A DNA stretch of 64,000 nt from Diphasiastrum complanatum (Eukaryota; Streptophyta; Lycopodiopsida; Lycopodiales; Lycopodiaceae). This document shows, one piece after another, positions 33,667-43,302 of the stretch. The stretch lies in contig CM055095.1 in assembly GCA_029204225.1 (NCBI GenBank), positions 68,841,039-68,905,038 on the forward strand, given 5' to 3'. Position 1 is the stretch's first letter. The number at the start of each line of letters is the position of its first letter. The notes below the pieces were generated by a model, which did no database searches, was not told where the DNA came from, and worked only from the letters and a program-made list of their open reading frames with translations. Made by a program: the position numbers and the translations under genes.

Positions 33667-34900
33667 TACGTAGCTGTAGCTACAGGTTCTGTAGAAGAAA
33701 CACTATCGTTGGAAGATTCCATGCTACGTAAAATAGGATGAAATGACATAGCATCGTTTATCGATGGTTGTTTGAAATCATAGTATGTATGTTCTTGAAA
33801 CATTACATCCCTAGAGACAAATACTACATTAGTGGATGGATCATAAAGTTTATAAGTTTTATGTTTATCAGGATAGCCAATGAAAATACATTTATTTGTC
33901 CTATGATCCAGTTTCTTCCTAAGCTGTTTAGGAATGTGAACAAAACATATACAACCAAAAAATTTTAAATGGATGACACTGGGCTTGTGCCCATGCCAAA
34001 CTTCATGAGGAGTTTTGTTGTTGACCTTTGGTGCTGGATCTATTCTGCGCGTAACAGGTTGTGGCTGTAGCTTCTGTCAATAACTTCGTAGGTAGGTGTG
34101 CTTGATGTAGCATGGATCTGGCTGAGTTGAGAAGAGTTCGATTCTTCCTTTCTGCAATCTCGTTTTGTTGAGGTGAATAGGAAGTGGTGAACTGTCTTCT
34201 AATGCCATGTTCAGCCATGTAGTTGGACATCTCATTAGAGAGGGTATTCGTCGCCACCATTAGTTCGGAGTGCCTTCACTTTTGTAGATGTTTGTGTCTC
34301 AACCATGGCCTTGAATCTCTTGAAGCATTCAAAGGCTTCAGATTTGTGCTTAATAAACATGGTTGTAGACCATCTAGAATAATCATCTATGAAAGTGATA
34401 AAATAGATTGCATCTCCTAAGGACGGAGTTGGCATTGCACCACGGAGATTACTATGTACAAGATCCAATACATGCTTTGTTTTGATGGAATGTTTGGAAA
34501 CTTGTTTCTAGAGTCTTTGTCATAGACGCATGATTCACAAAAGATAGATTTCCTATCTAATGAAGAAGGGAAATACAATCCATCAACTAAGTTATTACAA
34601 CACATATAGGAAAGTGATCCTATATTCACGTGTCCAAATTGACTATGCCACAAAATAGCATTATCGTTTACATGAATTAGAGAGTACATAAAGATTTCTG
34701 ACTCTAGTGCATGTAGTTAGATTAGTATCTTCCTCGAATATTGTACATTGCTCAGATGAGAAAGTAAGAGTGTAGCCCTCATCAGTTATCTTAGAAACTA
34801 ACAACACGCTCTTTGAAAACTGAGGTACATGAAGAACATTTGTGACATAAATAGAAAGATCATTGTTGAAAGTGATCTTCACTGTTCCTTTGCCTTCCAT
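33667..34900 (-). pseudogene. Copia D protease end and integrase
   Basis: The minus strand reads VLHVPQFSKSVLLVSKITDE (34850-34780), GAG-pre-integrase (ILWHSQFGHVNIGSLSYMCC) and CESCVYDKDSRNKFP. The integrase core follows: FITFIDDYSRWSTTMFIKHK, KALRTNGGDEY (where NGGDEY replaces DNGGEY) and SPQQNEIAERKNRTLLNSAR. The C-terminal GYPDKHKTYKLYDPSTNVVF lies near 33800-33870. The altered NGGDEY changes a catalytic region. Frame breaks at about 34240 and 34420. Confidence 0.8.
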
Positions 34901-35085
34901 GCATATGGTGCATGAATCTCCAAGGTAGATGAATTAATCTCTACTATAAGCTGCATACTCGGTAAACCATTCCTTGCGAGAGGTCATGTGTTGGGTAGCA
35001 CCACTGTCCAGGTACCAGCTATCACAGTCTTCGTTGTTGTTGTTATAAGCCATTAACAAATGTGTATCTTGCTCCTTGAATTTTG

Positions 35086-35924
35086 TCATGTTGGAGGAGT
35101 CTGGCTGCTGCTACTGTTGCTTCTTCGTCTCGTTGTAGATCCAGATACGACACTCGTTGATGTTGTGATTGGCTCTCTTGCAATATCTGCAGAAAAACTT
35201 CTTTCGTGATCCACTATTCTCGCCTTGAGTATGAGGCTTCTGATGTTGCTATTGCAGTTGATTCTTGCCCTTGGAGTAGTCTTTCTTCTTCGTGTATGAA
35301 GCCATAGATTTGTCTTTGATAGACAGGCTGCTAGTCTTTCTGTGCATTTCTTCTTGAAGTAGGTGACCAATCACCTTTTGAACAGTGAGGTTGGGTTGTG
35401 TGGAGATCATCACCACAAAGTGCTCATATGACTTTGGAAGAGAAGAAAGCAAGGTCATAACAACGGCATCATCATCTTGAATAGCACATCCTACAACTGA
35501 TAACTGATCCAATAAAGACTTGAAGCTGTTGATGTGAGAAGTGATGGTAGTAGAATCAGACATGCTAAGAGTACAGAACTTCCTTCTCAGATGTAATCTA
35601 GTGGCTACATCATGAGTCTCATAGAGATTTGATAATAAATCTAATTCATCCTTAGAGGTTTTGCATGTGGTAACATGAATTATTTGAGAGTTAGCCAGAT
35701 TGAGTGTGATACATGCTAAGGCCTTCTGATCTTTGATCTTCCATGCCTTCGCTTGCACCATCTTCTGGTTTCAAGTCAGCACCTTCTACTACATCCAAAG
35801 ATCTCTATCTATCAACATCATCCGGAGTTTTTAACTTCTAGATGTAGAAGTTAGAACCATTGAACTTGTCAATGATTCTAGCTTTGCTGGATGATGAAGA
35901 TGAAGAGCTACCTATATGAGACAT
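35086..35924 (-). pseudogene. Copia D gag with CCHC knuckle
   Basis: An ATG at 35924 opens a serine-rich leader (MSHIGSSSSSSSSKARII) and DKFNGSNFYI, followed by a TAG where Trp is expected. The main frame (35761-35249) holds WKIKDQKALACITLNLANSQ and LDQLSVVGCAIQDDDAVVMT. The knuckle FCRYCKRANHNINEC follows at about 35155-35195 with normal CX2CX4HX4C spacing. Confidence 0.8.
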
Positions 35925-35976
35925 ACTAACAGTAATACAAATAGAACATACTTAATCTCTCGATTTATATGAGCTA

Positions 35977-35988
35977 CCTCTGATACCA
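35977..35988 (-). promoter_or_regulatory. Copia D primer-binding site
   Basis: CCTCTGATACCA, one base from the complement of TGGTATCAGAGC, three bases from the right LTR. Confidence 0.75.
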
Positions 35989-35991
35989 ATC

Positions 35992-36552
35992 TGATGGAGC
36001 AAGGGAGATAGAAGAATGTAAACGAAGAAGAGAGCAGGAATTTTGCAGAACAACTCTCCCGTTACAATCAGCTGCTAGATGCAAAAACAGTCTAGCAATT
36101 ACAACCAAAATGGTGGCATAACTGGGAGGCTCAAATAATACATCTCATGGATGGAGCTTCAAGTAATCTGTGCTGGGATGATCTATTTATAGGTTGCATC
36201 CATGTATTAACTATATTAAATGTTTGTCACCTAATTAGGTAAGCCGTTGTACTTGGAAGTATATGGCTTTTGTGACAATTGTACATAGTGTATACTATCA
36301 ACGAATTAGGAATGTTGACGCGGACGAGGACGTCGCAAATTCTCTCACTTCGCATTTTACGTGAAGTGGTTTTCTCTCACTTCGCAAATTTCGGGAAGTG
36401 GCTGGGAACGTCCTTCGTTCAAAATAGACGACCTTCGCTTTTTCTCTCTCTTCGGATTTTTCGGGAAAAAGTCGAAGGTGCCCTAAAGCAGTTCAAGCCT
36501 TGAAGTAGATGACCTTCGAGAATTTTTTCACATTTCGCGAAAAAGCCAAAGG
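35992..36552 (-). repeat. 5' LTR of copia D, truncated
   Basis: Matches the left LTR from TGATGG to the AAAAAGCC(G/A)AAGG word at about 36552. The final few hundred bases seen in the left copy are missing and new sequence begins. Confidence 0.75.
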
Positions 36553-36619
36553 AAATGCTATGCTCAACATAAAAGTTGGGAGATAGGATGATAATTTCTT
36601 ATGCTGAAACTGACAATAT

Positions 36620-36762
36620 GTTGTTATGGGGCAAACAGTTTTCAAGTTCAAAATCCAATGCAATGAAACTGCCATTACGTTGTTATGGGGCAAACATCAG
36701 TTCAAAATCCAATGCAATGACACTGGCATTACGTTGTTATGGGGCAAACAATTTTCAAGTTC
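36620..36762. repeat. 54-59 bp tandem repeat, 2.5 copies
   Basis: GTTGTTATGGGGCAAACA starts units at 36620, 36679 and 36733. Each is followed by TTCAAAATCCAATGCAATGA in the first two. In one plus frame it encodes a repeated QCN(E/D)T(A/G)ITLLWGK motif, just upstream of the BAH-like frame. Confidence 0.8.
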
Positions 36763-36832
36763 AGTTTCATGGTTACCTGTTGAAGGAATACGGTTTCTGC
36801 TCAATATGCCTTCTGGTTGAATCAAGCTTGTT

Positions 36833-37745
36833 GTGTTGTCTCCCTTGAAGTCCATGCTAGAAGAACAAAAAGCACAAAGGGAGCATCGTGAGGTTGACCC
36901 ATTTGCCTCGTTAAATTTTTTGGAATCAAGTATTCAAGCAGCTTTTCAATTTTTTGATGAGTTTGATCAGCATTGGTGGTTGGACTTTTTTGAGGAACAA
37001 AAAATCAGTTTGCTCAATCTTGAACACGCATCAACAACTGAAGAATTTCACTGGCCTCATAAATTGGGAACTTCAACTACAGTTGTTGAATCTTCAAATC
37101 TCTCTCAACATAATGATTTCTTGGAGCTTGTGCAAGGTCAAGAAAAAAAAAATTATGTGGGCTCAAGAAAAAGTAGGCAAAGTGTAAAAGTTGCAAAAAT
37201 GAAGTGGCGCGGTGATCTCAATGAAATTCAAATTGGAAGTCTTGTTGCACTTCTAGGTTCAAAAAACAATGAAGGACATCCATTTTGGATTGCGAAAGTA
37301 CTTGGTTTCATTCAAAATAGCAATCAGACAAAAGTACTAGGTGTCCATTGGTTGCGCACCACTTCAACAAATGCTTTTTTGGGAAGGTACGAACTTGAAA
37401 TGTCGCAAGTAGATCCAAAGGGCAAGAGAAAACGATTGCCAAAGAACCAACCGAGGGTTGATGATTTGGAGATGTTTTGGCTTTTAATTTTGAGCTAACA
37501 ATGTCCAATCATCTACGAAAATAAAATATAGCCTTACTGAATGAACGACTTGGATTAATGAGACAACCATCGTCGTCAACTCGTCAACAACAAAAGAAAA
37601 TTGACTTACAAAGTTTTTTATCAACATTGGATGCGGATTCTAAGGACGATATGCCAGTGGACTCTAATGAAGAAGACGGGTCTTCCACCTCATCGGCTGA
37701 AAACGAGTGTTCAAAATATGTCAAGTTCTGCATTGAGAGGCATTA
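36833..37745 (+). pseudogene. BAH-like chromatin protein, decayed
   Basis: The open frame to 37498 has an acidic/hydrophobic start (SIQAAFQFFDEFDQHWWLDF). It then has a domain with IQIGSLVALLGSKNNEGHPF, WIAKVLGFIQ, VLGVHWLRTT and LGRYELEM. This matches the bromo-adjacent homology or related barrel pattern (a G-x-x-V opening, W-I-A-K-V strand, V-x-W strand). A frame change near 37475 restores DVLAFNFELTMSNHLRK, a TAA follows (37524), then an acidic serine-rich tail to 37745 (STLDADSKDDMPVDSNEEDG). BAH domains bind nucleosomes or histone tails. Copia D separates it from the methyltransferase gene. Confidence 0.5.
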
Positions 37746-39000
37746 GTGAAAATTCCTTAGAAAATGTACTTTGAAAAAAATATATACATAATATAATTTA
37801 AGCCCTTTTGTATTTGAATGGCGTTTGGACTTTCAAAAATCATGTGTTGTCTTGAAATGTTATGCAGCATGTAATTATGATGGCTTTATGAAATTTGTAA
37901 AAAAAAAACCTGCAGTGCTTCATTAAAAATAGATACTTTCGACCATTTTTTTTTATTGCAAGTTAGAGAATCCTTAAAAAAAACCATGATTTTGGTCTAA
38001 AACTAGGACCATTAAAAAATATCAAAAAATGTTACTCTTTTTTGGGTCAAAGTCCCAAAATAAATGTCATCATGTTCTATGCATAGATGGCGGCATCCTT
38101 CCTCATTCCAGCAGCGACTTCCTTTTCAAAACTACATGAAAATTTTTAGAGGACTTGAGCGATTGAATGACATGATAGTTGTGGCAAGGGAGAAAGTTTT
38201 CAATTTACAACACTGGAACAACCATCATCTCCCATCTCGATAGCAACAACAATCAGAATTCTCTACATCTCTCTTGTGAATCCCATCAAACGTTCTAAAT
38301 AGCAACATCACGACCTAATGGAATAAGGGATCCCTTTAGCAACAAAGCAAGGCAATAAGACCGCTCTTTCTCTCTCTCTCAAAATATTTTTCTCATAGTT
38401 TTTGCAATAATATGGTAGTGTGAGCAAATTGATCAGCATATATAATAGAACCCCGTATCCGCTCCCTACCCCTTTGTAGCTCGCTCTCCCACCTCCCGGG
38501 TCGCGAGCCCGATTGGGGGTGCAGCGGCCCGGGGGCCCCATGGCACACACACGCCCTTCCAAGAAAGTGCGAGGGGGTGGGGGGTCCGGGGCAGCTCACG
38601 TTGTCCATGAAACACTAAAATTTTAATTAATATAGATAAAGATTGGCATAGCAATATGATCTTAGTTCACATATGAAAAGGGAATAAAGACTCTCAATGC
38701 TACCACTATCTTGTTCTCATATCATATATATGGAAATTAGAAAAAAGATTACCATAACAAAATCTTGTTTGCAAATGTAAAATAGAATAAAGATTCTCAA
38801 TGGTGAAATATAAAATAAAAGTTTGTAGTACTGAGATTTTGTTTGCATATACAACATAGAATAAAGGTTCTCAATACAAAAATCTTGTTTGTAAATGCAG
38901 AATAGATCAGAGATACCCATACCAAAGTCATGTTCTCAAATGCAAAACAGAATACAAATTTGTAGCACTGAATTCTTATTCACAAATGCAAAACAGAAGA
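37746..39000. other. Intergenic: AT-rich, GC-rich patch, degenerate tandem repeat
   Basis: 37746-38450 shows nothing recognisable. 38450-38610 is a sharply GC-rich patch (CGGCCCGGGGGCCCC). 38655-38996 is a degenerate repeat of about 45-60 bp with the recurring words CAAAATCTTGTTTGCAAATG and AATAGAATAAAGATTCTCAA. Confidence 0.55.
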
Positions 39001-39062
39001 AAGCGCGGACGCGAGGCTCCTCGCGAACACCCGTAATGCGCTAAGGCTCGAACGCCATCCCG

Positions 39063-39350
39063 ATGCCTCAGCTTGTACGGCGAAACATAAAAATCAACCT
39101 GCCAATCGTCCACACAATCATCGTCTATCAATTTCCGGATCCTTCGTCCACAATGAATAGTCTACCTCCACCTCATTTCTATCAGAGCAATCTTGGAGTC
39201 CGGAATCCTTGTGTAGGCACTCTCATCGACGTTCCCTTCACTATGGCCATGCCGAATGAGGATGATTTTTCTGCGACGAGGCGGGAGGTCACTGCCATGC
39301 CTGTGTTTGCCTTAAGCATTCAAACTGGCAATGAAGGGATTGGCATTTAG
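39063..39350 (+). CDS. Hypothetical short ORF
   Basis: 95 codons from an ATG, reading MPQLVRRNIKINLPIVHTII and later TMAMPNEDDFSATRREVTAM. Its base composition is more balanced than the flanks. There is no motif I recognise, and no intron or promoter that I can see. It could be an exon of a degraded gene or chance. Confidence 0.2.
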   Translation: MPQLVRRNIKINLPIVHTIIVYQFPDPSSTMNSLPPPHFYQSNLGVRNPCVGTLIDVPFTMAMPNEDDFSATRREVTAMPVFALSIQTGNEGIGI

Positions 39351-40860
39351 CCTTCCCAGAGCCATTCTGATACGAGGTTTTGTGAGAGTGGGGGATGATG
39401 ATACTGCGCTGCTGCGGTCAGTGGATGATGATGATGCTGCTGGCAGGAATTCTCTTTGACAATGCAAATGCAATATATTGCTCATACTGGATTGAATGCT
39501 TTCCCTCTGAAAATGCTTCAGTTTCTACGAGGAAGCCAAGGAGTACATTTGCCCGCCCAAGTGGGCGGGTAGCCAAAAATCGACCACCTTAAACACATTC
39601 CATAAAAATTTCTGCACCTGAAAGGATATTTATGTTATCCTAGAAGTATTGAGCTAAAAACCACCACAACTATGGGTTCAGTGTTGCTGTTGTAGCACAC
39701 AGCGAGTGTGAAAACTAATCAGAAAACCATAAGAAAAATATCTGAGCTGATATTTGCCGCATTAGGAACAGTATAATAAGTACCTCAAGAAGCTTTATAA
39801 GAATGTAAACTTCAGGAAGATCCCTCACCTCAACAATATGTGGTGCTTCCTCGTTGGAAGGTACGGTGCCTAAAGGTTGTCCCAACCACAAGGAAACCTT
39901 TCTATCCTCTCCTACACTCACCACCACCAAATCTACACCAACAGCTCTTAGAAAACACAAAGTATGTAAAACTCTTTTCAAAAAAATCATATATAAAAGA
40001 AATCACACAAGTGGAAGGAGATGAGAAGAGTGACAACAGAAAACCTAAAGCAGAAGAAATGCACAACAAGAATCATGTAGAGGATGCCAACAGACGTACT
40101 AGTGTGATTCTAGCGAGCATAATTGATGTGCAGGCCAGGGGAGGGCATGTATTGCAATGTGCCCCCCCCCCCCCCCTCTCGCACATCGAACAACTTGATC
40201 ATGTTGCCACCGCAGACTGCAAGCAACGCCCTCGCGTACCTCTCTCTCTCTCTGATGATTAAATTTTCAAAAAAAGAGGGTTCACGGGCAGTGCTCACTT
40301 TGCCCGTCACGTGTGAGCGGGCAGCGTGAGCGCTCACGCTCAAGCACTAATCTTTTAATATATTTAGATGATATGCAAAAGAAGAGGTGTTATTTAGAAA
40401 ACAATAAATATGTTCATCTCATTTGTGTTTACATAACAAATCATTAATCCTTTAAATAAGTGAGCAATTGAGCTAGTGACGTAAATTCTCCCTAGAATAC
40501 AGGTGTACTACATTTCCTTCCTCTCACAAAAACTACCAAGTTTAATAAAAAGGCAGGTACTAGGTACTAGTCTGGCTTGGATACTCAACAAACAGCCGTG
40601 ACCCGTCTTCAGGGTAAACTTGCAGCACAAGCATCCTCAAGATTTGATCATCTCCACTCTCTACGGCCTGAGGCACTCACTCATACGGTATCAGCACTAC
40701 AACCTAAGGCACCCATCCCATTTTTCTAGTTCCTACCCTCGGTGAAAAAATGAAAAGTTGTTACACTTTTGAAAGACATAAAATTAGCACGTTTTCTTCT
40801 GTTTTTACGGCACAAGGCTTTCTCGTATGTATCTTTCCATGATAATGGGATTCCAACCCA
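39351..40860. other. Intergenic with hairpins and low-complexity runs
   Basis: Contains CCCGCCCAAGTGGGCGGG (39553-39570 approx.), a run of about 15 C at 40163, and a CT-run near 40240. It also holds the 18-bp perfect palindrome AGCGTGAGCGCTCACGCT at 40323-40340. No gene. Confidence 0.5.
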
Positions 40861-40861
40861 A

Positions 40862-41095
40862 CGGGGTTGGTTCAGCTGGTTAGCTTGGCATCCGGAGTTT
40901 CTTTGGTCCTAGGTTTGAGCCTCCCCTTGGAATTGGCATCTGAATTTTCTTTGGTCCCAAGTTCGAGCCTCCCCTTCGAAACCAAGAAGCATCGGGTACT
41001 TGACTTTACGTGCAGGAAAGGAGCAATCAGTAGAGGGGTGGAGCAACTGGAGGGTGATCCCCAACTATACTCTACTTTGAGGTTAAGAAGTTAAG
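40862..41095 (+). mobile_element. tRNA-derived SINE with two B-box-like units
   Basis: TGGTTCAGCTGGTTAGCT (40868-40885) matches a Pol III A box. GGTCCTAGGTTTGAGCC (about 40905) and GGTCCCAAGTTCGAGCC (about 40952) both match B boxes, each preceded by GGCATC..TTTCTTT. The second copy looks like an internal duplication of about 47 bp. SINEs are transcribed by RNA polymerase III and moved by LINE enzymes. It cannot be an intact tRNA gene: no acceptor-stem pairing is evident. Confidence 0.6.
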
Positions 41096-41257
41096 AAGAA
41101 AGCTTAGATTATTATCATTTATGTTGATGAGCAATTCAGTGAAAGAATCATGAATGCGAAGCAAGCGATGCAATGCAATTCGGATGGAGTTCGGATCTGA
41201 TCGCTGGTCACTGCTAGCTGAATCGTTCCTACAGTCCTCCAGAATGTAGTCAAACAC

Positions 41258-41837
41258 TGTTGATCTACGTTTAGAAATTAATGTAGCATTCAACAAGATT
41301 ATACCAGGGTGCGGAATTTAGTAGACACTTATGGAAGACCCTCCTTGCCATAAAAGGAGAGGTATTTGCATTGTAACCAACACTTTTGAGATTAAGCTAT
41401 CTTGCTCTCTATTTTGGAGAATTATCATTCTATGTCATTTGTGTTCCCTTTGGAAAGGTGCATAGCTTGAGGGAAGGTGCTCGGGCCTCCTCTTGCCTCC
41501 TTTTCATTGGTTTATTGTGGCATGTTCTTTATTGCTTATTTATTTAATATTAGCCGCAATACAATTTTATTACCCTTTGAGTGTTAAGTAGAATTTACAT
41601 TAATCACCTTGCTAGTTGGATAAGCCTTAGCAAGGGTTTGTATATTGTCACCTTAGATAGTTTCATTTTCGTTTTGAGCACTAGTTGGGTAAGCCTTAGT
41701 GCTTCCGTCATTACTTCTTATTTTCTCAATTCTGTTTGAAACTTGGTAGAAACTTAAAAAGTGGACAAACCTCTACATCCCTATACTACACCCGTAAGTA
41801 GATCTAGCCACCGCACACACTAGAAATACTTTCAACA
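41258..41837 (+). repeat. Gypsy-type LTR
   Basis: Candidate ends TGTTGA and TCAACA are exact complements. The right end abuts TTGGCGTCGTTGCCA (41838-41852), which resembles the TGGCGCCGTTGCC primer site of plant Athila/Tat gypsy elements. A CATAAAAGG TATA-like box lies near 41348. Two internal words (GCTAGTTGGATAAGCCTTAG, CTAGTTGGGTAAGCCTTAG) form a local direct repeat at 41610 and 41682. Confidence 0.5.
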
Positions 41838-43300
41838 TTGGCGTCGTTGCCACTTTTTAAGTATTTTTTACCTAGCTTCTTCTCCTTTTTCTTTTGTTTT
41901 TGCTTCCGTGTTGTATGTTTGCTTGTGTGCTTGTCTCTATCTACCAACAAACAGCACGCGTTGTCTCTCCAGGTCTTACACGAGCTACGGAGCAACTTCT
42001 CAAACCGGAGGGAAGCAACAAAAGAGTCAACTTGGGCATTTTCTTCGAAAGAAGTGACCCAAGTGACCTTTTTCACAACCAAAAAGGTATATCAGAATTT
42101 GCCAACCTGTCTGCAGCCCTAACAGACCCTGATCTTTCATTTTATCATATCCGCAAATTTTGACCACAGTCAAGTTTTGACAAAACAGCCTGATATATTG
42201 TCAAAATCTCTTATTTCTCACCCAAATCCTTGTCCTAGAATTCTTCGGCTTCACTGAGGCTAGATCTCATCAAGATCAGTCCTCCAGTAGCTCCGCGAAT
42301 TCTATCTCACAGATTTTGCCCGTTTACTATTAGAAAATCACATTTTTTTCCATATTTCCTATCTGCCAGTCAAAATTCTCTATTAGAATTTGCCATCCAG
42401 CCTAAGAATTTGTTCTCAAAAAGCACAATTTTGTTGTCCTACCCTCGAATTTTGAAACTGCAATTTTTTCTCATAAAATCTAAAAAAATCACTATTCTGA
42501 CATTCAAAAATCTTTTCAGAATTCGTGAGTCTTACAATTAGCTTTATCTGTCTCTCCACAATTTGTCAGCCTGTCTGCGAATTCTATCACCACCAGAAAG
42601 ACCAGGTTTTGTCCTACACTATCCATTCTGCAAGCAAACTGCCCTTTTTGCCAAGTACAGTCCTACCCTGCTCATCTATATTCTACATCATGTCTCGTGA
42701 CTATGCTAAATCTTCTAATCCGACTCCTCCATTAATGGTGCTAGTTGTGTTGTCATTCATAAACAAAGATCAAGAGATGATTTTGGATCTTAGTGATTAA
42801 CAAAATCTTCACATGGTATCAAAGCTTGTGTTGCAGATTATTGAAGGATCAGCCATATTTAGCAAGCATTTGGAGGAGTTACCAATTCTAGAGTGTGCTA
42901 GATTGATTTCTACTCAAAAATCAAGCATTTTCCATGTGTAGAACTAATTTTTGTAGGTCAAAACTCAATATAGGATTAGGATCTTGAAGTAGGCCATTTT
43001 TCACTCTTCACTTATTGGATTTGGCCGATTTTATTGTATTAGGAAAGCTTCATTAGAGGCTACAAGATTCTAAATCAAGTTTTTGGCAATTGCATGTAGA
43101 ATTTGGAAGATTCAATTTTTTTGTGATTTTTTTAAAACCCTAATTTTTATTGGATCTCTATTTTTTGAGGTTTCTAGACTTCAAAATAGTTTGTTCCAAT
43201 CTTTAAAAGTGGAAAGATTCATTAGATTGTGGGTGGATCAAAGGTTGATCAAGATTTCTTTATTCTATGTGTTGATTTGCTAGTTATAGTGCTAGAAGAG
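41838..43300 (+). other. Internal leader of gypsy-like element; copia-like primer word
   Basis: Follows the gypsy primer site. A short frame (41894-42163, TEQLLKPEGSNKRVNLGIFF) is the only coding-like piece. TGGTATCAAAGC at 42814-42825, preceded by TTCACA, resembles a second primer site of another LTR element whose LTR would lie upstream, but I found no matching start. Confidence 0.35.
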
Positions 43301-43302
43301 AA

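Larger units (their letters stand above)
31523..36552 (-). mobile_element. Ty1/copia retrotransposon 'D', minus strand
   Basis: Left LTR 31523-32907 and right LTR 35992-36552 are alike but diverged (roughly 10%). Between them, in minus sense, are a primer site (35977-35988), Gag, zinc knuckle, protease, integrase, a short RNase H part and a polypurine tract AAGGGGGAC (32908-32917). It inserted beside or into the methyltransferase gene. The right LTR lacks its final part, and the left LTR carries an extra 370 bp (31627-31996). Confidence 0.8.

Noticed and set aside
40868-40926. A functional tRNA gene
   Set aside because: A and B boxes are present, but no acceptor-stem pairing or anticodon arm can be drawn, and the B box is duplicated.
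42814-42825. Copia primer-binding site defining another element
   Set aside because: TGGTATCAAAGC resembles one, but no LTR start complementary to the preceding TTCACA and no gag follow.
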